From Cerrena zonata (Eukaryota > Basidiomycota > Agaricomycetes > Polyporales > Cerrenaceae): a stretch of DNA of 64,000 nucleotides. Of the stretch, positions 35,702-47,619 are shown in pieces. The stretch is from the NCBI GenBank assembly GCA_038087015.1, contig JASBNA010000003.1, positions 1,798,001 through 1,862,000 on the forward strand, given 5' to 3'. The stretch's first letter is position 1. Each line of letters opens with the position of its first letter. A program made the translations under genes and the position numbers. The notes below the pieces were generated by a model that ran no database searches, was not told the origin of the DNA, and was given only the letters and a program-made list of their open reading frames with translations.

Positions 35702-36594
35702 GGTGGACGACGAGGACGATGGAGGGAGAGGCAGCTTCATCTCTCTACGCTCATCCACGTATAAAGTTTATTTTCATTCTCAGCTCAACCTCCGCACTGC
35801 CGACTTTCTCCGATGCAACGCCTGTCCTCGCCTGCCCCCATGCGCGTCCCGGGGTCTTGCCTCTCTCTTGTCGACCCACAACATATCGACGACCCCTGCT
35901 AGCTCACAATATTCACCACCACACTCCAGAACTCTCTCCTCGCCTTTCAGTACCACTTTTTCCTGCTCCAGAACGAGACCGCACAAACACCGGCACGCTC
36001 TGGCATCTGTCGGAGGCGCTCGTGGGAATGATGTCAATACCGATTGGTCGTGCAGTTCGCGTCGACTCTACAGCCTGTATGCCCACCGCACTCGCCTTTA
36101 CGTCTGTACTCCAAAGGATTAATAATGACACTGTACGTGAATGTGAAACATACACCATGAGCATGCAACGAAATGCTTGACACAAAGTACGACTACATAA
36201 AGCTCAGCGCTCGTGACGCAAAGACCAAGACATTATTTTTTGTGTAACATGGCAAGTACAATAGAATGTAGAGGTCCGTGTTCGACTTGTAGATTGATGC
36301 TGCTTGTTTCCTCTCATGAAAGTGGTTCCAGTTCTCTTACTGTCCTCTCATAGACGTCGTACAACAGCATCGCGAGTCCGAATTAGACCCGACAGACCCC
36401 GATCACCTTGTTAGCTAGAAAATTAAACGAGAGTTGGACCGGTCCGGCTCTCATTTAAATTTCTACCAGTGGAGGACAAGATGAAGAATCAAATTCCTTC
36501 CTGCCCCGGCGCACGTTGGTCCTCACCCAAAAGCCACATACTTCTCTTTATTCATATTTAATCATCAATAGAACTTAGACTAGCTCTCAAAAAA
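35702..36594. other. divergent promoter region of ATP2 and ADE4
   Basis: About 890 nt. Several overlapping ORFs occur on both strands (35719-36185) but they are antisense or CT-rich leader sequence without known motifs. The right end holds the 5' leader exon of the ADE4 gene. Confidence 0.45.
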
Positions 36595-36649
36595 AGTAAG
36601 TGTCTTCCCCCACATCGTATACCATCCATATCCCCTGATCAGCGCAGTG
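36595..36649 (+). other. initiation codon interrupted by a 52-nt intron (ADE4)
   Basis: Sequence AAAAAAA|GTAAGT at 36589-36601 and CGCAG|TGTGCGG ending at 36654. Joining A to TG gives ATG directly before the Cys codon that the enzyme family requires at residue 2. No other ATG upstream in frame gives this N-terminus. Confidence 0.8.
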
Positions 36650-38696
36650 TGCGGTATTCTAGGTATACTTTCGCATGACCCTTCCGTCGACGCCGCAACG
36701 GAGATCTGTGAGGGTCTCTCACTCCTCCAACACAGAGGTCAAGATGCTTGTGGTATCGTGACCTGTGGACCCAAGGGTCGATTCTTCCAATGCAAGGCAA
36801 ACGGCATGGTTCGCGATGTCTTCGACACAAATGCTCTATCGAGGTTGATCGGTTCAATGGGTATCGGACATGGTGAGTCCTGTTGGTGTGGCGTACTATT
36901 CTATCCTAACCCGATGTTCGTAGTTCGTTACCCTACCGCGGGCAGCTCACATCATGCTGAGGCTCAACCCTTCTATGTCAACTCTCCGTACGGAATTGTG
37001 TTCGCTCATGTACGTGGTTTGGTCTTGGACGCCTCCTCTGAGACATAATCCTGATTGTAATCCCCTGTCAGAATGGAAATCTCATTAATACCTCTGAGCT
37101 CCTTCATTTCATGGATGCAACAGCCCACAGACACATAAACACCAACTCTGACTCTGAGCTTCTCCTCAACATCTTTGCCGATAATCTCCAAAAGACAGGA
37201 AAATTCCGTATCAACGAAGAAGATATCTTCAACGCTATCGCCCTTCTTACAGAACAGGTCAAGGGTGCTTATGCATGTGTAGCCATGCTCGCCGGGTTCG
37301 GTATCATCGCATTCAGAGATCCCAATGGTATCCGACCTCTCGGATTGGCCACCAGAAAAACTGCTTCTGGAGGCAAGGATTATCTGTTCTCCAGCGAAAG
37401 CGTCGTAGCTGACGCTTGCGGGTTCACCGATTGGGAGGATGTCAACCCAGGTAAGCCAAGTATCTGCTTTGTCATTTGTCCCACTAGTCCATTGTCGGAT
37501 GACATCATATGCACTATGTGCCTGGTGGTTCTCATACAAAAAAAGATCATTTCGAAGGTGTTCGCTGAAATCTTTCACTGACGATCCTCCTGAACAGGCG
37601 AAGCTGTTATCATCACTCGTTCATCCATCAGTCGTCGGCAAGTTGCGAAACCTGCTACCTTCGCACCTGACATCTTTGAATTCGTCTACTTTGCTCGTCC
37701 GGATTCGGTTCTGGACGGCGTGAGTGTGTATCGTAGTCGTATGGCTATGGGGGATGCCCTTGCTGACGAGGTTGAGAGAGTCTTGAAAGAGAATGGGCTT
37801 TCTGTAGATGTCGTTATTCCGGTAAGCTTCCCATCTTCTATTACAGTATGAATGAGTGCTAAAATATTCATGTTTTATTTAGGTCCCAGACACTTCGAGA
37901 GTAGCTGCTCTCAACCTTGCTCAGAAGTTGAATCTTCCGTACCGTGAAGGGTTCATCAAAAATCGATATGTCGGCAGGACGTTCATCATGCCCGGCCAAC
38001 AAATGAGAAGGAAGAACGTCAGGCGGAAATTGAACGCCATGGCTCTCGAGTTCCAAGACAAGAACGTCTTGATCGTTGATGGTTAGCCTCTAACCAAATC
38101 CTAACCATCATTCCAAATCTAACTGATATTTTTCCACTCTAGACTCTATCGTCCGCGGCACAACCTCCAAAGAAATTATCCAGATGGCCAAAGACGTCGG
38201 TGCCAAAAAGGTCATCGTCGCCAGTTGCGCTCCACCTATCCGATACTCCAATGTATATGGTATCGACATGCCTTCTCGCGCCGAATTGGTCGCACACGGT
38301 AGGGACACCGAAGCCATCGCCCAAGAGATCGGCTGTGACCTCGTCATCTTCCAAAAGCTAGAAGATCTCGTCTCCTCTGTCCGACAGTTCAACCCTTCAA
38401 TACCTCAGTTTGATTGTTCGGTGTTCACGGGGAAGTATGTGACCGGTGGAGTGAGCGAAGAGTATTTGTTGGGGTTGGAGAAGTTGAGAGCGGATAATGT
38501 GAAGGACAAATTGTTGGTTGGGGGGTTGGGCACACTTGAGGGAAAGGGCGGGGGTGGGATTAATAGGGATGCGAGTGTGGTTCATGAGAACGGGAGTGGG
38601 ATGCATGAGAATGGGTTTGGGGGACAGGCTCGAGCGAGTGAACCCGTTCATGGTGGCGATACGGTTGGCTTGCATAATGGGTGGAACTTGAATTGA
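36595..38696 (+). CDS. ADE4: amidophosphoribosyltransferase (first step of purine synthesis)
   Basis: Converts PRPP and glutamine to phosphoribosylamine in the cytosol. The start codon is split: A at 36595 ends the leader exon and TG at 36648 opens the next, with a 52-nt GTAAGT...CAG intron between. This places Cys at position 2 (MCGILGIL), the catalytic N-terminal nucleophile. Glutaminase motifs: [24 protein letters not shown] and [14 protein letters not shown] (joined across introns). The transferase half has [52 protein letters not shown] and the PRPP loop [18 protein letters not shown]. The C-terminus adds a Gly/Asn/His-rich low-complexity tail with two copies like [13 protein letters not shown]. 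Six introns; stop at 38694-38696. Confidence 0.96.
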
Positions 38697-39048
38697 TGAT
38701 ATAATCAATGTCCCTGTCGTACGTAGATGCAAATTATAACAAAAGTGTAGTATATTGTACTGTAATCTACATAGGACTGGCATCCTGCTACAGGACTCTA
38801 TTTCGATTTCTTCTTTACAACTCTTCGTCGGGTATCGCGTTCTTCAGCCGCCTTATCATAACGACCATCCCACTCGTCGAGTATGTCCGCGTAACAAGGT
38901 GCGTATTGGCGCAATTTTAGAGTACACTAGATCGAGACTAGGAGGAGCCTTTCAAACTCATGCCGTCATGGTAGATAGCGAGGACCTGTTTCGTGTCGTA
39001 GCGCTCTGAAAGCGTACGTCTCGACTTGAAGTTGCGGTTTCTGGCTTG
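38697..39048. other. convergent 3' flanks, nothing recognised
   Basis: About 350 nt between ADE4 and the unidentified minus-strand gene. No features noted. Confidence 0.4.
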
Positions 39049-39961
39049 TTAGCGGTGTGTTGGTGGTTGTTGAGAGGTCAAGATGAGACGGACTTTGTCT
39101 TCTTGGATTTCGTGCAGGAGGCTCTTCAAACAGATATCTTGAGGTAGTAGAGAAGCGTGAATGTGTAATATCTGTGTAGAGCTATATTTCAAAAGAGATA
39201 TCAGTAAGAAGCCGGATTGAGAGAATTGTAGAATAGAACCACCTACTATCGGCGAGTTGTCGGAAGGCTTGACAAAAGTTAGACGAAGTCAGTACCACAT
39301 ACAAGGGTGGGTATTTCCTGGTCAAGATGACCTTACGTCCCTCGAGTAGTTTCGTCTCAAGATCAAAGAGTAGAGGTCTCCATCTGCAAAATTCCCGGGC
39401 CTTCATGGACTTGTGTATCCTATACTTGAGTATGGTCAACAAGTTGGTGTTTCATCTGGAAGGTCATTTCAAGGGTGGGTACAATGGTGCGACCTTCGAC
39501 GTTTGCGACAAGTTCGTCAGAGGAAGGGGCTATCTTGCCAAGGATAACTCTCCTTCCAAGGAGAGAACACTGCGAAGAAGCTCTGCTCTACCTTTATCTT
39601 CTGTAATATGAGCCTGGGTCTGAGATATCTTTATCGACGAGCGTGTTGAAAGTTTTTTGCTGAAAACTAAATATCTTTTGGAGGTTGAAAGATCCTCGGT
39701 GGTTGCTTTCTGTATATCGCGTCTGTTTTTCCCAAATAATGTTTCCTAGTACCGCGACAGCTCTTGGCGGCAGGGGGAAAGGATGTAATGTCGTGTTCAA
39801 ATGTTGTTGAGTTGAATAGGAACGGGTAGATGTCTTGATCCTTGTACGACGGTAGTAATTTAGGTTCAACTTCAATCTATTTCAAGTCGAAGTTTCAAGG
39901 ATATTGCTAAATATAGAAAGTGCTGGCGCCATACAGAGGCCGAGTGGGTTGCGCGGTCCAT
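39049..39961 (-). CDS. unidentified small intron-rich gene, possibly damaged
   Basis: Not recognised. A minus-strand series of protein-like segments can be read. From the ATG at 39961: MDRATHSAS, splice, then EVEPKLLPSYKDQDIYPFL ... TSFPPAAKS. Next, ATTEDLSTSKRYLVFSKKLS and ISQTQAHITEDKGRAELLRS. Then IAPSSDELVANVEGRTIVPT, then KSMKAREFCRWRPLLFDLET and KLLEG. Last, after two introns, SLLPQDICLKSLLHEIQEDK, ending PPTHR and a stop at 39049-39051. The middle parts lie in different frames, with a TAG near 39525 and no splice pair that fits, so either single-base errors or real decay is present. It is divergent from the DUF1776 gene (83 nt apart), which supports a true promoter. Exon structure is tentative. 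Confidence 0.4.
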
Positions 39962-40044
39962 CCCAGGCTTTGGAATAGACAAACTAGCAACTTGCCTCCT
40001 GCTCACCACTTGCCACTGCTGATCTCCTGTATCCGTGCGTGAGG

Positions 40045-41955
40045 ATGCCCCAAATTATACCTACAGCTGAGCAGATTGAAGACTACCTCGACAGTCTTGA
40101 AGAGATGTTCTTTTCTTCCCTCTCGGCTGCTACACCTGACCTTCCCAATGTCCGTGAAGCCATCCAGCGTCTTTGGGAAGATGTCTCGAGATTTGGTCCC
40201 CAAGCTTTACCTCCCCTCTCAGACATTCATCTGCCCAGTTTGGGGACATTTGAAGTGCCGCCACCACCTCCACCACCCCCACCTCCTCGCTCATTTATCG
40301 AGTCATCAACAGATTGGGTCGCGGAGCATAAATGGACGTCTGCTAGTGTTGGGCTTGGATTGGTGATTGGTGCTGGGCTTTTGACAGCATACGGGAGTGG
40401 GTATTATAGACCTAAGCTTCGACGGTCCAAGACCAGAGCTACGTCTGCCAATCCAACGAATGAAAGACGGCAAGTAGTCGGTAAGCAAACCCTCTGCCCC
40501 TGTGCTTCAATTTGATTATTAAATCCGTGAATTTGATTTTTATATATCAGTCGTCCTCGGAGGAGATACACCTCTTGGCCTCCCTTTGATTCTGGATTTG
40601 GAAACGAAGGGTTATATCGTCATCACTAGTGTCTCAACCCCAGAAGCTGTTGACGAGATTGAATCCAGAGCTAATGGATATGTCCGTGCTTTGGTTCTCG
40701 ATCCCTCCGAGGTATGTCTAGAATGTATCCTAAAGTCCGATGGAGTTATAACTGACCCTCTTTTCTCTAGCCTGAAACTTCAACTCTATTCCTTCGTTCG
40801 CTTTCGTCCACACTGTCGCGGCGTTTCCCAATCACTGCAGCTGGAGATCCTCATGCCCACCCCTCGACCCACACTTACATTCAATCCATCGTTTCTCTCC
40901 TCACTCTACCCCCACAAGACCATGTCCCACCGATTGGTCCTCTAGAGCATCTTTCACTCAAAGATGATTATCTGCCATATTTACAAGCCACACATATTGC
41001 ACCACTCCGTGTGATTCAAGGCCTTTTACCTTACCTACGCACAACCCCCGCCCGTGCACAAGATGCTCTCTCCAACAGCCTTGGGAAGAAGAGCATCATT
41101 GTATGCTTACCCGTCACAGATACTCGTGTCGGTCTACCCTTTGTATCTGCACAAGCCATGTCAGCTGCTGCCACCCTACGTGCTGTAGAAGTCCTCCGAC
41201 GAGAACTTCATATTTCTTCTGCCGCTCAAGCCTCGGCTGCATTGAAGAACATCAAAGTGGTCACTGTCGATGTGGGTTCTATTAGACACGACACGACAAT
41301 TCAGAAACAAGGCAATCCAAACAAGGTCGTAGCGATGGATTATTGGTCCCTGAGTGAACGAGAGGCTTACGGCCCGGCTTTCTCTAACTTGGCTACTGGT
41401 GGCTCACAGTTAGGTATTGTACGGAAACCAAGCGACCCCAAGGTGTTCGTGCAAGCTATTGTTCGAATCATCAAGGACGGGCGCGATCATACTGGCTACA
41501 GTTTGTTCCTTCAACTATTGAAGTTGCGGGAATGGCTTCACGGAAATAATGTAATCGTCGGCGCCGGAGGTCAGTTTTTCAACCCAAAAACTACTACCTG
41601 TCCTTTCTGATCCCATTATTCAACAGCTGGCACGTATGCGTTGGCCTCGAGGCTGCCTTCCATTGTACTCGACAGCCTTTTAGCCCTCCCACATATTCTC
41701 TTATCTATTCGCAATGCTCTCCTACTCACTCCTCCGACATTGCCATACCCATCTCCTAAACCGCCCCAGCCCACGCCCCCAGAGTCACGGAAAATCGAGT
41801 CTACCTCGGTCGTCACCTCCAATCATGAGCCACATGCGGATACTGAGAGTCACTCGGAACTTGGTTCCGATGTAGACGTCGAGAGTAATAGCGGCTATGG
41901 TAGCGGCGTTGGGGAGAGTTGGATCAGCCTGAAAAAGCGAGATGAGTCGCCTTGA
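40045..41955 (+). CDS. DUF1776 family protein (membrane-anchored, SDR/Rossmann-like)
   Basis: Conserved fungal protein of unknown function, similar to yeast YNL181W-type proteins annotated DUF1776. It starts MPQIIPTAEQIEDYLDSLEE; a GTG six nt earlier is ignored. A run of about ten Pro (40258-40290) precedes a single membrane span near residues 95-120 (TSASVGLGLVIGAGLLTAYG). A nucleotide-binding-like stretch follows, VVVLGGDTPLGLPLILDLE, joined over the first intron (about 40481-40551). Further landmarks are PLRVIQGLLPYLRTT, GLPFVSAQAMSAAATLRAVE and HTGYSLFLQLLKLREWLHG. The C-tail is acidic and Ser-rich. Three introns, all in frame. The family resembles short-chain dehydrogenases, but the usual Tyr-x3-Lys catalytic pair is not evident. 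Confidence 0.82.
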
Positions 41956-42111
41956 GGTTGGGTGTCTCCCCATGCCCACTCGTTTGTTTGAAGACCGGCT
42001 ACAGCTTGTTTCGGTATGTATAATGAAGAACCAGTTGTTTGTACAACACTCGACCATCCCTCCGTGTATTACTAATATATAGGCCATAATCATACGAACC
42101 GGAAATAACCA
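41956..42111. other. short intergenic, nothing recognised
   Basis: 3' flank of the DUF1776 gene; no features noted. Confidence 0.35.
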
Positions 42112-42520
42112 TCATTCTTCATCCTCTCCACTCCCTTCGTCGTTGACTCTGGCGTAGTGTTGTTGCTTGGCTTCACGCCTGACAGTATGCAATGTACCTT
42201 CGTCTTTATTCTCGTCACCATGTCTAGGACCTTCCAATGCCCCAAGCCTCTCGCCCTCATCAGCTCCGTATCTCTAGCATTTATGTAAGGTATGCCAGCT
42301 TCGGAGTCACTCAATATAGGTATTGATGTAGACCCGTACATACATACGTGGGCTTCCAACCGCACTCAGGGGTCCCAGCCTTATGCTCGCTATGGGATAG
42401 TCGACTTGTTTAGGTTCTAGCTCTCTCGGAAGGATTGCTCGTTTATCGCTCTTAGTAATATTTGCGCCCCCACTGTGTAGTTTCGTTCTCAAGGCGGACA
42501 CCCCTTTCCAGGGAACAGCG
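42112..42520 (-). CDS. possible small gene, two exons
   Basis: Tentative and unrecognised. One exon (about 42305-42520, minus) reads KGVSALRTKLHSGGANITKS, then DKRAILPRELEPKQVDYPIA and SIRLGPLSAVGSP. A second (about 42112-42290) reads RYGADEGERLGALEGPRHGD, then ENKDEGTLHTVRREAKQQHY and ARVNDEGSGEDEE before TGA. The acidic, charged C-terminus and Lys/Arg-rich first part look like protein rather than chance, but I cannot fix the splice sites (GTACGG to TGCTAG would fit) or find the start codon. It would be convergent with DUF1776 and divergent from FunK1. Confidence 0.28.
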
Positions 42521-42757
42521 ACCCTTTGTTATTGGGTGTGTTGTCAATATGGATTTTATTCTATCTCCCAAACAAATATCACTCGATTTTGCATTATAGA
42601 CATCCCTGGTATATGCCAAAACGGGTGCTGACAGAATATTATGTCAGCACTCGGTTTTCTTTTTTTATTGGCCGTATGCGATGGATACAGCTCAACATCC
42701 CCGCTGTGTTGGAGACATACCCATACTTACTCTGACCTCCTCTAATAATTGTTCCCT

Positions 42758-45124
42758 ATGATACCAGACCATATCACAAATGTGCGGTCAGCGCAAGGCA
42801 TCTTCTCTCTACTATCTACTAGGAAGATAGCCAAGAACCTCGGAGTTGATGAGACAGGACCAACCTGTCCACAGTCGCGAAACCAGTATCTGAGAGAAGA
42901 ACTGGGAAGTACAACATTTATTAGCCCCAGCATCCTTGGCAAGATCTGTCCTCATCCCAACCAAGACTTATTAGGCACTATTCACGCCGCATTACGGACC
43001 ATGGGGTGGGAGAGCAGCATAGGATCACTCAACCCAACAAAGTGGTCACCCTCCACCGCCGAGTCCGGATACCACTACCAAAAGATTTCCGAGGTTCTAG
43101 ACACTATTAAACGAGCGATCCGAAATATTAACTCGAACTCTGATAGCTTCTACGAAGATCCTTACCTCACTATCTACGATCTGTGCATGCCAGTCAAACT
43201 TGACGTGGATCTCTCATTGGAGCCCCTCCTGCAGCACCTCCTGTACGAAGATAGACAATGGTGGAATCAATGTGTGCTGCCGTTGGAGGTAGAAGCGGAA
43301 ATGACGATCTGTATTGCCCGCTCTTGCTTTTATGCTCGTTCGGCCCTCGCCGTGCAACCGTATCGCTCATTTTTCCCCATCGTAACCCTCGATCCTGAAA
43401 CCCTCGATGTTTGCTACACATTCCACCATCGGACTGGTACTATCGTCTCCGAGTTGCTATCCCTCCAAACACCCCAAGGCTGGACAAGATTTGTTGAGGC
43501 AGCGTGTGGTATCTTCAATTGGTCCTTTAAAGGCGCAGGGATGGATACATCCCGCTCTTGCAACTACATGTTCCTGGAGCTGGACCAAGCCGGAGCCTCC
43601 GCTAATCACTTTGTTGTCCTCAAGTTGGATCTTATTCTCGATAGGCGGACTAATCCCCAGGGTAGATCGACTCTTGTTGAGAAATTCTCACTCTTCTCAT
43701 CAGCCAGGGATGCCAACGCTGCGATCGCCCCTGCTTTATCATCTAACGATGCGATGTTTACCACGTTCCTACATAGCTCATTGCGTCGAATCGCCCTTGA
43801 AGCTAGTATAGCCCGACCTGAACCTGAAAAGCGTAAACCACGGACGGACCCTGGGTCCTTCACAGCGAAGGAATATTCCACACAACCCAAAATTGCTAGA
43901 TATCCAAAGGACACTAATGAATACTATATCCTCAATAACTCTCGCTTCCTTGTTCTCCAGGGTATCGCTCCTCCTTCGGATATGACTCCTTTTGAAATTC
44001 CCCAGACTCTCGTTTGCAAGGATGTGTGGACCCACTCTCTGGCGCATTGCGATGGTGCAATTCTAGCACCCCTTCGTGGAGAATTCGGGATCCCTGATGT
44101 GTGGGGGTACGTTTATGTCGAAGAAAATCAGTTGCTTGCCGAAACCCTTGATCTACGCCGGTGAGAGGCCCTCGAGGAATCCTGCGACGATATCCCGCCG
44201 ATTGAACTCAAGGGAGAACGACATCATGTTCGGACATTCTATTCTACTGTTGGGGAGGATATTGGGACATGTACATCTCCTCGCGAGTTGGTGACCGTTC
44301 TTATACATGCCGCCTTAGGTGTGTTGCTCTCTCTCCTTTACTGTCATCGGGTGGCTAAAATACCTTGCTTTAGGACACCGGAATCTGTTCCAGTCCGGAT
44401 GGCTTCATTGTGACGTGAGTAATGGGAATGTGTTGAAGATTCCGCATTCCAAGCAAGCACCTGTGACAATGTAAGATTGACCTTTGTGTGTTCTACCTGG
44501 GAATACGGCAGCTCATGTGTGATGTCAGATTTCCTTGTACAAGGGACTGGACTGACTGCTGCGGAGTGCTTATAGACACAGATCTTTCTGTCAAGGTTGA
44601 CCCACATTCAGTCATCATTGACACAGAAAGCCAAGCAGATAAGGAAATTCCAGTACGTCAACTAACATTAACCCAGTGACGTCCGCTCAACTATCATGCA
44701 GGGCACCTTACCTTTCATGTCTGTACGGGTTGTCGATGGTCTTTTGTATGGCAAAAACGTCGCTCGCACCGTTTGGGACGACCTTGAATCATTCGCTTGG
44801 ATACTACTTTGGGAATATTTATTTAGAGGGAAGGCGCGAGACTGTCTGACGGACCATGAACAACTCATCTTGAAGGCTTCTGATGACTGTCGTCTGGTGC
44901 GGGCCGCGAAGGTGGAGATGACATGCTACCGTTTCTCCTGCAACGTTGGTTTATCCTTTATGCCATTGATCACCAAATGGATTGCGTGCGTTGAGCCGAA
45001 GGCGGCCCCCGAATCTTGGCAGTCTGTGTACGAGGAGTTTCTCGATATTGCAGTACAAAGCTTGAGTGAGGCGCAGGATTGGGACAGTTGGGATGATTTT
45101 TTCACGAGGAAACAAAACACCTGA
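42758..45124 (+). pseudogene. FunK1-type fungal protein kinase with an in-frame stop
   Basis: Member of the FunK1 kinase group expanded in Agaricomycetes; function unknown. The long first exon (42758 to 44318) starts MIPDHITNVRSAQGIFSLLS and covers the N-terminal domain and N-lobe. A TGA at 44162-44164 interrupts it (LDLRR stop EALEESCDDIPPIELKGERH), and no GT-AG pair I can find removes it while keeping frame. Beyond it the frame stays open: FQSGWLHCDVSNGNVLKI is the catalytic loop, with HCD in place of HRD; GVLIDTDLSVK is the DFG-like segment; then GTLPFMSVRVVDGLLYG and VWDDLESFAWILLWEYLF, the typical FunK1 end of the C-lobe. Introns at 44319, 44472 and 44653 are normal. The CGA-to-TGA change would be a CpG transition. 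Decayed gene, allele or base error are all possible. Confidence 0.7.
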
Positions 45125-45885
45125 TTCAATATGTATCACTATTATCATCTCTATATGTATCCGTAACTTGTCCCCGATGAAGATGACAAACCTGGTTATG
45201 ACTTTTACTATAGCTGGTCCCGCTAGAATCACGAGCATCATAACTCGTGAATCATGTTATACAGCATAAGAACATTCCCCATATCTTTCGTGCACTCTTC
45301 ATCCTAGCTGTCCCAATCAGTTCTGACCTTCCAAACAATTATATCAAACCAACCTAGAATTTCCATTCACTTCAAAGCCTGTGATGTGAGGACAAAATAC
45401 TACATGTCTGTCTATGTTGTAGTACATCATACGATAGGGGTGACTTCACCGAGAGGAAGTTTTTTCGACTGGACCCAGCCTTTATCGACTATCAGTCGTG
45501 ATGGGGAAATCAATTGTTATCTTTAGCAGCTAAAATGATACAAATGGTGCGGCAGGATTATCTCACTAGAATGTATGATTACAAGTAAAATGCAACGAAA
45601 GTTCGTATGAAGAGTTCGAGGGCGATGCGCTCGCGCATGGCGTAAAAGATGTGAAAACAGTGAGCGTCGAGTCAACGAAAGGTCATGAGAATGAATGAGC
45701 AGAGCAAATGAAAGCGTCGATGAGAACAGAGCGGATGAGAACGAAGGACTGTGTGTTACAAGTTACAAGAATGGTAGTGTTGGATATGTTGGATGACAAA
45801 TGAGAAGAGGGAAGAGAGGAGTAGAGAATATGGATAAATTATACGTTCGACTTGGCAATGTTTCGTTTTGGGCATTATGTAGACG
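45125..45885. other. convergent 3' region, purine-rich on the plus strand
   Basis: About 760 nt without a gene that I can support. From about 45600 to 45830 the plus strand is strongly G/A-rich (GAGAATGAATGAGCAGAGCAAATGAAAG-like sequence), as often seen near fungal 3' UTRs. Confidence 0.4.
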
Positions 45886-47619
45886 TTATACCATAGCCCC
45901 ACGAAGGGAGATGTCTTCAAGTTGCCCTGATGATGCTTGACATTTTTCGTCTGCACTAGGGCGAGGCGTGTAGAGCGGAAGCGGGATAGAATAGTCTATT
46001 TTGCGGTCACCGTTGGATTCGAAAAGTTGTGAATAGGCGGGAAGGGCGTTTGTGTACGGAAGGCTAGGATGTAGGAAGTCGGAAGTTGGGGTCGGTGGTT
46101 CAGAGCATGTGTCAGCCAACGAGAGTAGGCTAGGGCAGCACGATGAAGATGGAGAATGACCCCTTGAAATCACTGGTGGTGTGCGCACGAAGCGTATGGG
46201 TAGGTTAAACGACAGATGCCTCGTCGCGCGCTCGGGGTTCTCGCCTTCGGACAGATCATACGTGCACTTGAGACTAAGAGACAGTTGGTGCTGGACGCTG
46301 AAGAATGGGCTATGGCCTGACTCGCGCAATGCTCGCATTTGTTTCCAGTCCTTCTCGTCTGTGGTTTCGCGCTCTTTCGCGACAGCAATATTGGTACTCA
46401 GAGAGTACCAAGTGACATCAGTAGTGTTGGAATCCCCATCGAAGATGTATCCATCACCGGCAAGAACAAATCGTCTCGAATGCTCGGTGGGGAGAAGAGA
46501 GAATGTACGTGACAACACTTGACGAGGAGGTGGGCAAGCTGATAGACCCATTTCATAAATCGTCTGCATGGGATTGGGATCAAGTAAAGGCATGTTTGGA
46601 GGTTGTTGGTTCCTCGGGGGCAGAGGATAACGTGCACTATAGGCAGAAAGGGGTACTGATCTAAAGTAACAGATGTCAATCTCTTAACTGAAGAATATAG
46701 GGATTAATGAAACAAACCTGTACTTCTCAGTTTGATCGAGAGCGAGTAGGAACTCCTCAGCTCTCAAGCGCTTGCATTCGGACTCAGACAGACCTTCTGT
46801 TCGCATTCGAATGCTCAGAGGTATCATTTCCTCCTCAGTGCCAACTTGTTCAGGAATAGATACAACAACCCGAAGTTTGGAGAGAATCTCGGTGGGTATT
46901 GATGGTGATGGATCACCGATAGATTCCTCAGATTGAACTGTAACGGCGTAATTCGTCGTAGGAAAAAGTGAAGATGAGGTGGAAGCGAAGGACGAAGGAC
47001 TGATGAAGCGATTCAAGGCGATGGCAACTCTAGGCGCTTTTGCTGTTTGGGATGTGAAGCGAAGCGGCAGGCAGAGCAGGGAAAACCACGAATTTGGAGC
47101 GGTGGATGGGAGATACTGAAATTTGGCAACTGCATGAAGGCCATATCGAGTCCCAGTCGGCCCAGTGAATGACTTTTGACCAAACATATCGGTAGCAGGA
47201 AGCCAACCAGGTACAGTCAGGTTGAATACAACGTTCCAGGTACAGGGCTTATCGGACGTTTCGGGGACATCGTTTGTCATCAACTCTACTGGTTCTCCAG
47301 AAACGCATTCCTGGGAAATGGAGCACAGGCGTACTGCAGAGTAGCCTATTTCCTCCGCAACCATCTCGGATTGGCCCTCGAAGGTAACGACTAGGGAGGA
47401 GAGGAGAAGCTGGGAGGGTCGTGCGTAGCCGTAGCCGAAGATAGATGTCGTAGAGGATAGCGATAAGGCAACATGACCTGACAGAGAATACGCTGCGCTA
47501 TATATTATGGGTGGGTAAATAAAGAAATGCAGAGGTGTTACGGAGACTTACGAGCGATCGGGATCACCATACATATCCAACGAGTCCGCAAAAGGGACAA
47601 TTTCTACAGATACTGTCAT
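45886..47619 (-). CDS. arrestin-like domain protein (possible arrestin-related trafficking adaptor)
   Basis: Three exons (minus): 47552-47619, 46718-47497, 45886-46660. The protein starts MTVSVEIVPFADSLDMYGD, then SAAYSLSGHVALSLSSTT and LLLSSLVVTFEGQSE, a beta-strand pattern of the arrestin N-domain. CTWNVVFNLTVPGWLPATDM and GTRYGLHAVAKFQY fit the N-to-C domain core, and QHQLSLSLKCTYDLSEGEN plus LPIRFVRTPPV the C-domain. Short LPAYSQL and PLYTPRP motifs in the tail resemble the PY/LPxY sites that bind Rsp5-type ubiquitin ligases. By family, such proteins tag membrane transporters for endocytosis; here this is inferred. Length about 540 aa. Frame is open across both joins. Confidence 0.7.

Noticed and set aside
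44150..44170. Intron that would remove the FunK1 TGA
   Set aside because: The GTACGT donor at 44107 and available AG sites either keep the TGA or break the frame.
45590..45830. Purine-rich tract as a repeat element or transposon remnant
   Set aside because: No terminal repeats, no target duplication and no coding remnant; it fits a 3' UTR/intergenic composition bias.
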